Counted from the first letter of the stretch, positions 51,899 to 61,469 are shown. The stretch is DNA of 64,000 nucleotides from Micromonospora okii (GCF_020884795.1 NZ_BBZF01000019.1:260976-324975); one strand, 5' to 3'. Program-made: numbers and translations. The notes: generated from the letters alone by a model not told the origin.

Positions 51899-52480
51899 CT
51901 AGACGGCTGTGGCCGTGACCGGCCAGGCTCCCCGGCCCAACAGATCGAGAACGAGTGCTGCGATGTTCCACGCGTCGTCCTCGCCGCGGTGATGTCGCCC
52001 CTCGAGCGGCAGCCCGGCGAGCTGTAGAGCGTGGTCCATGCCGGGTTTCTTGCGCAACCCGTACGCCGCGGCGAACACGGCCTTGGCGTTGGTGTGGGTG
52101 CGCTCCGTGGGATAGCCGAACGGATAGGCCACGCCGTCGGCCTGACTCTGCCGAGCAAACTGCCGACGGTCGTACTCGCCCCAGCTCGCCCAGGGGCGTT
52201 CCCCGGCCCCATGCTCCTCAACGAGCATCCGGCCCGCCTCGGCGAAGGTGACGCCCCGTTCCACCTCGGCTTGCGTCAGGCCGGTCAGTTCAGTGCAGAA
52301 CCTGCTCACCATCGACCGGGCGGGGCGGACCACGATCCGGTGCCGGGACACGCGGCGGCGCGCCGCCACGTCCACGACGGTGAGGCCGATCTCGATGATC
52401 TCGTGCACGGAGCCGGGTGGTGGTTGTCCGTTCCAGCAGGTGGCTTCCACATCGATGACGTTCAGGAGGGCGGGGCGCAC
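51899..52480 (-). CDS. DEDDh-type 3'-5' exonuclease, 193 aa
   Basis: A DnaQ/ERI-1-like exonuclease domain. The first carboxylates are D and E in NVIDVEATCW, a third Asp is in WGEYDRRQFARQ, and the final motif has His and Asp in HHRGEDDAWNIAAL. VHEIIEIGLTVVD is the usual second strand. The protein is about the minimal domain length. It might trim RNA or DNA 3' ends. It starts with GTG inside the short ORF listed at 52462. Confidence 0.85.
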   Translation of the reverse strand: MRPALLNVIDVEATCWNGQPPPGSVHEIIEIGLTVVDVAARRRVSRHRIVVRPARSMVSRFCTELTGLTQAEVERGVTFAEAGRMLVEEHGAGERPWASWGEYDRRQFARQSQADGVAYPFGYPTERTHTNAKAVFAAAYGLRKKPGMDHALQLAGLPLEGRHHRGEDDAWNIAALVLDLLGRGAWPVTATAV

Positions 52481-52632
52481 CGGTCGCCGTCGAGTCGGTC
52501 CAGGTGGTACAGAAGTGCGCGGATCTCCTCGGCTGCCGGGGAACCCAGCCCGTCCCGGCGGCTCACCCCGCCCAACAGGTCCCGCAGTTGCCGCCGCGCC
52601 TCGGCCACCTCGCCCACCCCGGCGGCGAGCAC
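52462..52632 (-). CDS. Possible small helical protein, 56 aa
   Basis: A short reading frame between the exonuclease and the GIY-YIG-like gene, in the same orientation. It is charged and helical (VGEVAEARRQLRDLLGG, EEIRALLYHLDRL). Its stop lies within the first codons of the exonuclease gene, which would couple their translation. It starts with GTG at 52632 and has no strong RBS. Low confidence. Confidence 0.3.
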   Translation of the reverse strand: MLAAGVGEVAEARRQLRDLLGGVSRRDGLGSPAAEEIRALLYHLDRLDGDRCAPPS

Positions 52633-52671
52633 GGCGATGAGCTGCCGGGCCCGCCGCGTCGGTCTGCGGCG

Positions 52672-53619
52672 TCAGCGCCCGGTGAAGCGACCGGTGACGT
52701 CAACGCCGGTCGGCAGCATCTCTGCCAGGTCGACCGGCGTCGCGGCGCGTACCACCTCGGTGCCGACGCCGAAGCTGGCCGGCATCCGCCAGGTCCGCCA
52801 GAACCGCAGCGGCACCCCGGCCTCCCGCTTGTGTCGCTTGAGGTCTGCCTCGGCCGCGATCACGTCGGCGTGCCGGCCCTGCAGCACCTGCACCGCGACG
52901 GCGCCGGCGGCGAGGTGGGTGCGGACCCGGCGGTCGCCGCCGACGCCGAACTTCAGCACGCCCCGGTGCCGCACCAGGTAGAGCAGGTAGGGCGTGTCCC
53001 GCAGGGCCTCGAACGACCTGCCGCCCGGGCCGGGCGCGCACGAGGCGCAGCGGCCGGAGCCCAGCTTCTGCACCGTCCCGCACGCGTCGTGCACGCCCCA
53101 GGTGCCGTGGGACGCGGCCTGGCGGCGTTCGCCGTACCAGGGAAGCCCGTGCACGTCCCCGGCGAGCACGGTCCACCCCTCGCGGTCGTGGCGCGCGAGC
53201 GCGGCGGTCAACGCGTGGGCCGCGACGAACTCGGCCGCGACGCGCACCGGCACGGGCTCGTCCGGGGCCAGGGCGGCGAACGCGCGTACCTCGCCGGCCA
53301 GCGCTGGATCGGCCGGCAGGCCCGCCAGCAGCCGTTCCCCCGCAGCGAGGGCCAGCCCCGCCGAGCGGTCGTCGAGGCAGACGTGGCACCGGGTCCGCCA
53401 GGACGCCCGGCAGACCCGGAGCGTGGCGCAGCGGCGACACCGGTGGATGACGACCCCGCTGCCCGCAGGCGCGAGGCCGGTCGGCTCCACCTGCCGGGCG
53501 GCGAGGTCGGCGCACGGTGGGCAGTGCACGAACCAGGCGGTGTCCCTTCCCCGGCACGCAGAGCCCGCCCGCCCCCGGACGGGCTGACCGCAGTTGACGC
53601 AGGGACGCTGTTCGTCCAT
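52672..53619 (-). CDS. DUF2797-type protein, zinc-finger and GIY-YIG-like fold, 315 aa
   Basis: Three Cys-rich clusters at the N-terminus (CVNCGQPVRG, CRRCATLRVC, RCHVCLDD) suggest treble-clef or zinc-ribbon domains. The second half contains PYLLYLVRHRGVLKFGVGG followed by RVRTHLAAGA and an AEADLKRHKR helix, which is the strand-helix order of GIY-YIG nucleases (Y-L-V ... K-x-G ... R ... H). The activity of this group is not established. It is upstream of the exonuclease gene and in the same orientation. Confidence 0.75.
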   Translation of the reverse strand: MDEQRPCVNCGQPVRGRAGSACRGRDTAWFVHCPPCADLAARQVEPTGLAPAGSGVVIHRCRRCATLRVCRASWRTRCHVCLDDRSAGLALAAGERLLAGLPADPALAGEVRAFAALAPDEPVPVRVAAEFVAAHALTAALARHDREGWTVLAGDVHGLPWYGERRQAASHGTWGVHDACGTVQKLGSGRCASCAPGPGGRSFEALRDTPYLLYLVRHRGVLKFGVGGDRRVRTHLAAGAVAVQVLQGRHADVIAAEADLKRHKREAGVPLRFWRTWRMPASFGVGTEVVRAATPVDLAEMLPTGVDVTGRFTGR

Positions 53620-53786
53620 TGTGCCTCGTCTCCCGGACGGGTAGGGGTAACCGACGGTGCCCGGGGCATCCGGATGCCGGGTGGGGTGTTCGCCGCCCGG
53701 CGAACGGCGGTAACCTTGCGGCCCATCATGCCCGCATCGCGATCCCGCGTGGGCCCGAGATCGCCGATGGTATGGAGGATGCCGGA

Positions 53787-55151
53787 ATGTCCACCGGGGA
53801 ATCTTTCGCGGTGCGCCACGACACGGCCCCTCGGCCGAACTTCGAGCAGGCGCGGCGCGGCTACGACAAGCGGCAGGTCGACCAGTACGTCGAGCACGTC
53901 GTCGCCAGCATGTCGACGCTGGCGGGCGAGCGGGACCGGGCGCAGCACCAGTTGCGCAACCTGACGTTGCAGTTCCAGCAGCTCCAGGCGGAGGTGACCG
54001 AGCTGCGCCAGCGCCCGCCGGCGCAGGTGGACCGGGCGTCGTTCCGGGACCTGGGGCCGATGGTGGACCAGATCCTCGCGCTGGCCGAGAAGCAGGCGGC
54101 GGCGATCGCCGAGACCGCCGCGCAGCAGGCCGGCGAGTTGCAGGCCGAGGCGGAGCGGCTGCTGGTGCAGTCGCGCGACCACGCGGCGCAGGCGCTCCAG
54201 GACCTGGAGGCGGAGCTGTCGGCGCGCCGCGCCGAGCACGAGAAGACGTACGAGGAGCGCCGCGCGGCGGCCGAGGCGCAGCTCGCCGACATCCAGGAGC
54301 TGGTGGAGCAGCTCCGGGTGGAGGGCGAGGCCGCGCACGAGCACGCCCAGCAGGAGGCGAAGCGGATCAACGAGCTGACCGCCCAGCAGGTGGAGCAGGC
54401 GCGGGCGGCGGCCGAGGCGTTGACCAAGGCGGCGCGGACGCAGATCCAGCAGGAGGTTCAGGCGGCGCGCGCACAGAGCCAGCAGGAGCTGACCCAGTGG
54501 CGGGTCAACGTGGAGCGCGAGATCAACGAGCGGCGGGCCGCCGCCGAGCAGGAGCTGGCCGAGTACCGGGCGGCGGCCGAGCGGGACGTGGCCGGCCAGT
54601 TGACCGCCGCCGAGCAGAAAATCGCGACGCTGATCGCCGAGGCGCAGCAGTACTCGACCGAGGTGCGCAAGCGCGCCGACGAGCAGGCCGAGGCGCACCA
54701 GGAGCAGCTCACGGCCGTCCAGCAGGAGGTCGGCGGCCAGCGGCAGGCGCTGGCGCAGTTGCACGGGGAGCTGGAGACCGCCCAGCAGCAGCTCGCCCAG
54801 ATCCGTCAGGACGGCGCCACGGTGGAGCGCGAGTTCACCCAGTTGCAGCAGAGCCTCGCCGAGGTCCGGCAGGAGCTGGCGGTCGAGGCGAACCGCCTGG
54901 AGGAGGCGCGTACGGCGGCCGACCAGGCCGAGCGGCACGCCAAGGACGTGCGGGCCCGGGTGCAGCGGGAGGCGAAGCGGGTCGCGGATCTGGCCGCCGC
55001 CGCGGTGATGGCCGCCGCGGCGGGCGGGTCGGAGACCGCCGAGTTCCCGACGGTGGCGGCCCGCCAGGAGGCCGACCGCCCGGCCCCGCAGCACCGCGAC
55101 CACCCGGAGGAGTTCCCCGTTCCCTCCCCCGCCCACGCTCCCGCCTCCTGA
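53787..55151 (+). CDS. DivIVA-like coiled-coil protein, 454 aa
   Basis: The N-terminal segment FEQARRGYDKRQVDQYVEHVVASM matches the membrane-curvature-binding head of DivIVA/GpsB-like proteins. A near-continuous coiled coil rich in Ala/Gln/Glu/Arg follows from about 40 to 405. The C-terminus is disordered and Pro/His-rich. In actinomycetes such proteins act as polar or cytoskeletal scaffolds. ATG 53787 follows GGAGG. A second in-frame ATG at 53772 lies too close to that site. Confidence 0.85.
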   Translation: MSTGESFAVRHDTAPRPNFEQARRGYDKRQVDQYVEHVVASMSTLAGERDRAQHQLRNLTLQFQQLQAEVTELRQRPPAQVDRASFRDLGPMVDQILALAEKQAAAIAETAAQQAGELQAEAERLLVQSRDHAAQALQDLEAELSARRAEHEKTYEERRAAAEAQLADIQELVEQLRVEGEAAHEHAQQEAKRINELTAQQVEQARAAAEALTKAARTQIQQEVQAARAQSQQELTQWRVNVEREINERRAAAEQELAEYRAAAERDVAGQLTAAEQKIATLIAEAQQYSTEVRKRADEQAEAHQEQLTAVQQEVGGQRQALAQLHGELETAQQQLAQIRQDGATVEREFTQLQQSLAEVRQELAVEANRLEEARTAADQAERHAKDVRARVQREAKRVADLAAAAVMAAAAGGSETAEFPTVAARQEADRPAPQHRDHPEEFPVPSPAHAPAS

Positions 55152-55177
55152 CCCCCGCCCCACTCTTTTCCTCCCTC

Positions 55178-55280
55178 ACCCCGCTCCGAGATCCGGGCAA
55201 CTTCACCGAAGATGCCGGGTCGCGGCGCGACGGGGCAGCATCTTCACCGAAGTTGCGCGGCTCTCGGAGCGGAGTGGGGT
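55178..55280. repeat. Large inverted repeat between convergent genes
   Basis: The left arm CCCCGCTCCGAGA continues through GGGCAACTTCACCGAAGATGC. The right arm GCATCTTCACCGAAGTTGC ends with TCTCGGAGCGGAGTGGGG. The arms pair over most of their length apart from the ACC/GGT centre of the CTTCACCGAAG element and a few bases. It lies between the DivIVA-like gene and the convergent sugar transporter gene. It may be a bidirectional terminator or a REP-like element. Confidence 0.65.
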
Positions 55281-55309
55281 GGGATGGGGTGGGGTGGGTG
55301 GGACGGGGG

Positions 55310-56410
55310 TTATCTGGTCAGGGGGGCGAGCTTCGGGTCGTCGGCGTACGCCTCGGCGGCGTTGGCCTTGGTGACGGCGACCGGCGGGAGCAGGTACGTG
55401 TCGACGACCTTGCTGCCGTTGTCGTAGGACTTGGTGTCGTTCACCTCGGGGGTCTGTCCGGCCTGGAGGGCCTTGACCATGGCGATGGTCTGCCGGACCA
55501 GGTTCCGGGTGTCCTTGTTGATCGTCATGTACTGCTCGCCGGCCATGATGGAGCGGACCGACTCGACCTCGGAGTCCTGGCCGGTGACGACCGGGATCTT
55601 CTTGCCGGCGCCCTTGACCGAGGTGATGATCGCGCGGGCCAGGGTGTCGTTCGGGGAGAGGACGCCGTCGAGCTCCCGGTTGCCGTAGGTCGAGGTCAGG
55701 AGCTGGTCCATGCGGGCCTGCGCGCCCTCGGCCTTCCAGCCCTGGATGGCGGTCTGCTTCACGTCGGTCTGCTTCGAGGCGACGACGACGGTGCCCTTGT
55801 CGATCTCCGGCTTGAGCACGTCCATCGCCCCGTTGAAGAAGACGCCGGCGTTGTTGTCGTCGGGTGAGCCGGAGAAGAGCTCGATGTGGTACGGGCCGTT
55901 TGGCTTCCTGGCCTTCAGGCCGTCCAGCAGGGCCCGGCCCTGGAGCTGGCCGACCTTGAAGTTGTCGAAGGCGACGTAGTAGTCGAGGTCCGGGGTGTTG
56001 GTGATGAGCCGGTCGTAGGCGATGACCTTCGCGCCGGCCTGGTGCGCGGCGGCGACCTGGGTGGAGAGCTGCGCGGCGTCGGTCGCGCCGATGACGATGA
56101 CCTTGGCGCCCTTGGTGATCATGGCGGTGATCTGCGCCTGCTGGTCGGCGACCGTGGTCGACGCGCCCGCGTACTGCACGTCGCTGGCGAAGCCGGCCTC
56201 GGTGAGGCCGTTGGTGAACAGGTCTCCGGCGAGGACCCAGTTCTCCGAGGTCTTGGCCGGCAATGCCACGCCGATCAGGGCGTTGGCCGCGAAGCCCTTG
56301 GCGTTGCCGTCCGAGCCGCCGGGCTCCTCCTCGCGGCCGGAGCCGCAGGCGGTCAGCGCCAGCGCCGCGATGACGCCGACGGCCACCGACTTGCCGAGAA
56401 AGTTGCGCAT
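55310..56410 (-). CDS. chvE: Multiple-monosaccharide ABC transporter substrate-binding protein, ChvE-like, 366 aa
   Basis: A periplasmic-binding-protein-like lipoprotein: signal peptide and lipobox LALTAC near residue 22, then IGVALPAKTSENWVLAGD, the ChvE/XylF-type start of the sugar fold. Ligand-binding residues sit in AYDRLITNTPDLDYYVAFDN and VVTGQDSEVESVRSIMAG. It delivers aldoses such as xylose, arabinose or galactose. ATG 56410 starts the coding sequence. It is downstream of the permease gene and last in the operon. Confidence 0.92.
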   Translation of the reverse strand: MRNFLGKSVAVGVIAALALTACGSGREEEPGGSDGNAKGFAANALIGVALPAKTSENWVLAGDLFTNGLTEAGFASDVQYAGASTTVADQQAQITAMITKGAKVIVIGATDAAQLSTQVAAAHQAGAKVIAYDRLITNTPDLDYYVAFDNFKVGQLQGRALLDGLKARKPNGPYHIELFSGSPDDNNAGVFFNGAMDVLKPEIDKGTVVVASKQTDVKQTAIQGWKAEGAQARMDQLLTSTYGNRELDGVLSPNDTLARAIITSVKGAGKKIPVVTGQDSEVESVRSIMAGEQYMTINKDTRNLVRQTIAMVKALQAGQTPEVNDTKSYDNGSKVVDTYLLPPVAVTKANAAEAYADDPKLAPLTR

Positions 56411-56466
56411 GAGCGGTAGTGCCCTTCTCTGCGGGGGAGGTACGGGGTGTGCGGGGGCGGCGCGCG

Positions 56467-57759
56467 TCAGCCGGGAACCTTGGTGACGGCCGGCGCGCGC
56501 TGCGCCTCCGGCGCCGCCGGGGTGGGGGTGTCCCGGCGGAGCGACCGGGTGAGGCCGCCGATGACGGAGAACCGCCCCTGGCGCTTGTTGTAGACGTCGA
56601 GCGCGACGGCCAGCAGCAGCACCAGGCCCTTGATGATCTGGACCCGGTCGGTGCCGACGCCCAGCAGTTGCAGGCCGTTGTTGAGCACGGCCATGACCAG
56701 GCCGCCGACGATCGAGCCGCTGATGGTCCCGATGCCGCCGGAGACGGCCGCGCCGCCGATGAAGACCGCGGCGATGGCGTCCAGCTCCCAGCCGTTGCCG
56801 TCCTGCGGGCCGGAGGCCGCCGAACGGGCCACGAAGATCATGCCGGCCAGCGCCGCCAGGACGGACATGTTCGTCATGACGAGGAAGTTGACCCGCCTGA
56901 GCTTGACGCCGGAGAGCTCGGCGGCCCGGGAGTTGCCGCCCACGGCGTAGATGTGCCGGCCGCCGGCGGTGTTGCGGGTGTAGAAGGAGTAGGCGAGGAC
57001 CAGCGCCACGAGGATGATGCCGGAGACCGGGAAGCTCGTGCCGACGCGCCCGCTGGCGAAGCGCAGCGAGGCGAAGACGATCGCCCCGACCATCACGGCG
57101 AGGCGGAGGATCGAGATCCACGTCGGCGTCGGGTCGGCGGCCATCTCCCGGCGCGTCCTGCGCGCCCGCACCTCCCGCCAGGCGACGGCGGCGCACGCGG
57201 CCAGGCCCAGCAGCAGCGTCAGGTTGTTGTAGCCGGTGTTCGGCCCGACCTCGGGCAGGAACCCGGCGCCGATCACCCGGAAGCCCTCGGGCACCGGGAT
57301 GGTGTCGGCGTTGCCGATGAACTGGTTGCCGCCCCGGAAGAGCAGCATGCCCGCCAGGGTGACGATGAACGCCGGCACGCCGACGTAGGCGACCCAGAAG
57401 CCCTGCCAGGCGCCGATGGCCGCGCCGATCAGCAGGCCGAAGGCGACGGCGGCGGGCCAGGGCAGCGACCAGTCCGACATCGACTTGGCGACCAGGATGC
57501 CGGCGAACGCGGCGACCGAGCCGACCGACAGGTCGATGTGCCCGGCGACGATCACCATGAGCATGCCGATGGCGAGGATGAGGATGTAGGAGTTCTGCTG
57601 GAACAGGGCGATCAGGTTGTCCGACCGCAGGGTCAGGCCGTCGGTGAGGATCTGGAACAGGACGACGATCGCGACCAGCGTGAAGATCATCCCGAACTGG
57701 CGGGCGTTGGAGGTGGTGCCTCCGAAGAGGTTCTTCCGGAGATCCTTGGCTCGGCTCAT
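56467..57759 (-). CDS. mmsB: Multiple-monosaccharide ABC transporter permease, MmsB/GguB-like, 430 aa
   Basis: An RbsC-type sugar permease of about ten helices. The characteristic block is HIDLSVGSVAAFAGILVA, followed by WQGFWVAYVGVPAFIVTLAGMLLFRG and GRHIYAVGGNSRAAELSGV. The C-terminal extension (after about 405) is Pro/Ala-rich. ATG 57759 overlaps the stop of the ATPase gene (ATGA), so translation is coupled. Confidence 0.93.
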   Translation of the reverse strand: MSRAKDLRKNLFGGTTSNARQFGMIFTLVAIVVLFQILTDGLTLRSDNLIALFQQNSYILILAIGMLMVIVAGHIDLSVGSVAAFAGILVAKSMSDWSLPWPAAVAFGLLIGAAIGAWQGFWVAYVGVPAFIVTLAGMLLFRGGNQFIGNADTIPVPEGFRVIGAGFLPEVGPNTGYNNLTLLLGLAACAAVAWREVRARRTRREMAADPTPTWISILRLAVMVGAIVFASLRFASGRVGTSFPVSGIILVALVLAYSFYTRNTAGGRHIYAVGGNSRAAELSGVKLRRVNFLVMTNMSVLAALAGMIFVARSAASGPQDGNGWELDAIAAVFIGGAAVSGGIGTISGSIVGGLVMAVLNNGLQLLGVGTDRVQIIKGLVLLLAVALDVYNKRQGRFSVIGGLTRSLRRDTPTPAAPEAQRAPAVTKVPG

Positions 57760-59303
57760 CGTGGCTGCGTCCTCTTCGTCGAGGTCATCCGCTTCATGAG
57801 GGTCTCCGGGTCCGCGTGCTCGCGGGCGATCTCGCCCGTGATGGCGCCCTCGCACACGGTGTAGATGCGGTCGCAGAGCCCGATCAGCTCGGGCAGCTCC
57901 GAGGAGATGACGACGACGCCCCTGCCCTGGTCGGCGAGGCGCTGGATGACGCCGTAGATCTCGTACTTCGCGCCCACGTCGATGCCGCGCGTCGGCTCGT
58001 CGAGGATCAGCAGGTCCGGGTCGGTGAACATCCACTTCGCCAGGACGACCTTCTGCTGGTTGCCGCCGGAGAGCCTGGAGACGCCCTCGTCGACCGTCGG
58101 CGCCTTGATCCGCAGCTCCCGGCGGTACGACTCGGCCGCCCGGTGCTCCGCCACCGCGTCGAGCACGCCGCGCCGGGTGACCTTGGCGAGCTTGGCGGCG
58201 ACCGTGGAGGCCTTGATGTCGTCGAGCAGGTTCAGGCCGATCGCCTTGCGGTCCTCGCTGACGTACGCGAGCCGGTGGGCGATCGCGTCCGCCACCGACC
58301 TCAGCACGATCTGCCTGCCGTCCTTGACGATCGTGCCCGACTCGTACACCCCGTAGGAGCGGCCGAAGACGCTCATGGCGAGTTCGGTGCGGCCCGCGCC
58401 CATCAGCCCGGCGAAGCCGACGATCTCGCCGCGCCGTACGACGAAGCTCTCGTTCCTACAGACCCTGCGCTCGGCGGAGATGGGGTGCCGGACGGTCCAG
58501 TCGCGGACCTCGAAGAAGACCTCGCCGATGCGCGGGGTGCGGTCGGGGAAGCGGCTGCCCAGCTCGCGGCCGACCATGCCCCGCACGATCCGGTCCTCGT
58601 CGACGCCGTCGGCCCGCACGTCGAGCGTCTCGACGGTGCGGCCGTCGCGCAGGATGGTGATCCGGTCGGCGATCGCCTCGATCTCGTTGAGCTTGTGCGA
58701 GATCATGATGGAGGTGACGCCGCGCGAGCGGAAGCCGCGCAGCAGGTCCAGCAGGTGCCGGGAGTCGGCCTCGTTCAGCGCGGCGGTGGGCTCGTCGAGG
58801 ATGAGCAGCCGCACGTCCTTGGCGAACGCCTTGGCGATCTCCACGAGCTGCTGCTTGCCGACCCCGATGTCCTTGACCAGGGTGTCCGGGTCCTCGTGGA
58901 GGCCGACGCGGGCCATCAGCTCCACGGCCCTGCGGTTGGCGAGCCGCCAGTCGATCGCGCCGCGCCGGCGGGGCTCGTTGCCGAGGAAGATGTTCTCGGT
59001 GATCGACATGTCCGGGACGAGCGCGAGCTCCTGGTGGATGATCACGATGCCCGCGCCCTCGCTGGCGCGGATGTCGGCGAAGCGGGTCTCCGCGCCCCGG
59101 TAGACGATCCGGCCGTCGTAGCTGCCGTGCGGGTGGACCCCGCTGAGCACCTTCATCAGCGTGGACTTGCCGGCGCCGTTCTCACCGCAGATCGCGTGGA
59201 TCTCGCCGGCCCGCACCACCAGGTTGACGTCGGCCAGGGCCTTGACGCCGGGGAACTCCTTGGTGATGGAGCGCATCTCCAGCAGGACGGGCGCGTCGCT
59301 CAT
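57756..59303 (-). CDS. mmsA: Multiple-monosaccharide ABC transporter ATPase, MmsA/GguA-like, 515 aa
   Basis: A tandem ATPase of the sugar ABC class. The first half has Walker A CGENGAGKSTLMKVLSG, signature IGVGKQQLVEIAKA and Walker B LLILDEPTAALNE. The second half has LMGAGRTELAMSVFG as a degenerate P-loop, signature LSGGNQQKVVLAKW and LLILDEPTRGIDVG. The length is usual for the class. ATG 59303 is the first gene of the operon. No regulator is encoded beside it. Confidence 0.94.
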   Translation of the reverse strand: MSDAPVLLEMRSITKEFPGVKALADVNLVVRAGEIHAICGENGAGKSTLMKVLSGVHPHGSYDGRIVYRGAETRFADIRASEGAGIVIIHQELALVPDMSITENIFLGNEPRRRGAIDWRLANRRAVELMARVGLHEDPDTLVKDIGVGKQQLVEIAKAFAKDVRLLILDEPTAALNEADSRHLLDLLRGFRSRGVTSIMISHKLNEIEAIADRITILRDGRTVETLDVRADGVDEDRIVRGMVGRELGSRFPDRTPRIGEVFFEVRDWTVRHPISAERRVCRNESFVVRRGEIVGFAGLMGAGRTELAMSVFGRSYGVYESGTIVKDGRQIVLRSVADAIAHRLAYVSEDRKAIGLNLLDDIKASTVAAKLAKVTRRGVLDAVAEHRAAESYRRELRIKAPTVDEGVSRLSGGNQQKVVLAKWMFTDPDLLILDEPTRGIDVGAKYEIYGVIQRLADQGRGVVVISSELPELIGLCDRIYTVCEGAITGEIAREHADPETLMKRMTSTKRTQPR

Positions 59304-59569
59304 CGTTCGCACCAGCTCGCCAACGCCATCTACGCCTCCGAAGTGGACGTGATTCTCGCTCGGATTTGTTGGTGGGGGCAACGTATTCCGCCGAACGGCC
59401 GACCGCAAGCGCTCCGGCACAAGTGAGGGGTCGACGATCGGTGACCCGGCCGTGACCACCCGTGCGAGCTGGGCGTTCCGCCGGATCGACGGCGCTCGCC
59501 GGTGATCTTCATGTCGGTACGGGCTGCTACGGTCGCGCCGCCGCTGCACCAGTCGAGTCGGAGGTAGGC

Positions 59570-60502
59570 GTGATCAGCACCCATCTGTCGTCGTTCGCCG
59601 GGCTGCCCGTGCTGCCCTTCACCCCGGGGATGACCCTGCCCGACGACCCGTCGGCGGTCGCCTGGCGGCTGGAGGTGGAGGAGTTCGACGCCGCCCCCCA
59701 GGATTTCGTCGACCTGCTCGCGGCCTTCCGCGACGAGGTGCCCGCCGACGCCGTCCGGGCCCTGGTGGTCGGCGAGTGGGGCTCGGCGTACGAGTACGCG
59801 CTGCCGCTCGGCCCGCTGGTCGAGGCGGCGCAGGCATGGACGTCACTGCGGGCGGTCTTCCTCGCCGACCTGACCAGCGAGCAGTGCGAGATCTCCTGGC
59901 TCACCCACGGCGACCTCACCCCGCTGCTGGCGGCGTACCCCTCGCTGGAGGTGCTGTGGGTGCGCGGCGCCAACGAGCTGCGCCTCGACCCGGTGCGCCA
60001 CGCCGGGCTGCGGGAGCTGGGCTTCCAGACCGGCGGGCTGCCCGGCGAGGTGACCGCCGCGGTGGGCGCGTGCGACCTGCCCGCGCTGGAGCGCCTGGAG
60101 CTGTGGCTCGGCCGGCCCGACTACGGCGGCGACACCACCGTGGCCGACCTGGCCGAGGTGCTCGCCGGCACCCGGCTGCCGGCGCTGCGCCACCTCGCCG
60201 TGAGCAACGCCCAGTACGCCGACCGGATCGTCGGTGCCGTCGCCGCCGCTCCGGTCGTCGGCCGGCTGGAGGTGCTCGACCTGTCCAAGGGGGTGCTCAC
60301 CGACGCCGGGGCCGACGCGCTGCTCGCCGGGCAGCCGTTGACCCACCTGCGCCGCCTCGACCTGCACCACCACTTCCTCTCCGAGGCCGCCCGCGAGCGG
60401 ATCGTCGCCGCCCTGCCGGGGGTCGAGGTCGACCTCTCCGAGCCGCAGTCCGCCCACGTGTACGACGGCCGCGAGTACCGCTTCACCGCGGTCGGGGAGT
60501 GA
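59570..60502 (+). CDS. STM4015-family leucine-rich-repeat-like protein (copy 1), 310 aa
   Basis: I recognise this as the STM4015 family, which accompanies STM4014-STM4011 genes. The block ISWLTHGDLTPLLAAYPSLEVLWVRG and later LEVLDLSKGVLTDAGADALL and THLRRLDLHHHFLSEAA are LRR-like turns. No enzymatic motif. GTG 59570 follows GGAGGTAGG. It is the first gene of a five-gene cluster. Confidence 0.85.
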   Translation: MISTHLSSFAGLPVLPFTPGMTLPDDPSAVAWRLEVEEFDAAPQDFVDLLAAFRDEVPADAVRALVVGEWGSAYEYALPLGPLVEAAQAWTSLRAVFLADLTSEQCEISWLTHGDLTPLLAAYPSLEVLWVRGANELRLDPVRHAGLRELGFQTGGLPGEVTAAVGACDLPALERLELWLGRPDYGGDTTVADLAEVLAGTRLPALRHLAVSNAQYADRIVGAVAAAPVVGRLEVLDLSKGVLTDAGADALLAGQPLTHLRRLDLHHHFLSEAARERIVAALPGVEVDLSEPQSAHVYDGREYRFTAVGE

Positions 60503-60509
60503 CGCGGCC

Positions 60510-61469
60510 GTGACCGTCCGATCGCACGTCGACACCTTCGCCGACCGCACCGTCGTCCAGGTCCCGGAGGACGGCCCGCTGCCCGCCGTCGACGGGCCCG
60601 TCGCCTGGCGGATCGACGCCCACGACTGGAACGACAGCACCGGGGACGCCGTCCTCTCCCCCGGGTTCCAGGCGGCGTTCGCGCGGTTCCTCGACCGGGC
60701 CGACGAGGCCGGCGAGGCCGTCGAGGCCCTGGTCGTCGGCTCCTGGGGGTACGCGGCGTTCAACTACGCCCCGATCGCCCAGCTCTGCGACGCAGCCGAG
60801 CGGCTGCCCCACCTGGAGGCGCTCTTCCTCGGCGACATCGTCAGCGAGGAGTGCGAGATCTCCTGGATGAAGGTGGGCGACGTCAGCCCGCTGCTGACGG
60901 CGTACCCGGCGCTGGAGGTGCTGCGGGTGCGCGGCGGGGAGGACTTCGGCTTCTCCCCCGTCCGCCACGAGGGGCTGCGCCGGCTGGAGGTGCAGAGCGG
61001 CGGCCTGGCCCCCGACTTCGTCCGGGCGGTGCTCGACTCCGAGCTGCCCGCCCTGGAGGAGCTGGAGCTGTGGCTCGGCACCCCCGAGTACGGCGGCGAC
61101 ACCACCGTGGACGACCTGACCCCGCTGCTGGCCGGCGACCTCTTCCCCGAGCTGCGGCGGCTGGCGCTGCGCAACGCCGAGATCGCCGACGACCTCGCCG
61201 AGGCCCTGGCGTCCGCGCCGGTGGTGCGGCGGCTGGCGGCGCTCGACCTGTCGCTGGGCACCCTCGGGGACCGGGGCGCGCTCGCGCTGGCCGGCGGGCA
61301 ACCGCTGACCCACCTGGGCAAGCTGGACCTGCACCACCACTACGTCTCCGAGGAGACCGTCACGGCGGTGAAGGCGGCCCTGCCCGGCGTGTGGGTGGAC
61401 CTCTCCGACCCGCAGGAGGAGGACGAGGACGACGGCGAGGCGTACCGGTACACGGCGGTGTCGGAGTGA
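60510..61469 (+). CDS. STM4015-family leucine-rich-repeat-like protein (copy 2), 319 aa
   Basis: Similar to the 59570 product over its length: ISWMKVGDVSPLLTAYPALEVLRVRG, LELWLGTPEYGGDTTVDDLTPLL and KLDLHHHYVSEETVTA. The C-terminus is acidic (QEEDEDDGEAYRY). GTG 60510 lies 7 bp after the stop of copy 1. A tandem duplication probably gave the two copies. Confidence 0.86.
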   Translation: MTVRSHVDTFADRTVVQVPEDGPLPAVDGPVAWRIDAHDWNDSTGDAVLSPGFQAAFARFLDRADEAGEAVEALVVGSWGYAAFNYAPIAQLCDAAERLPHLEALFLGDIVSEECEISWMKVGDVSPLLTAYPALEVLRVRGGEDFGFSPVRHEGLRRLEVQSGGLAPDFVRAVLDSELPALEELELWLGTPEYGGDTTVDDLTPLLAGDLFPELRRLALRNAEIADDLAEALASAPVVRRLAALDLSLGTLGDRGALALAGGQPLTHLGKLDLHHHYVSEETVTAVKAALPGVWVDLSDPQEEDEDDGEAYRYTAVSE

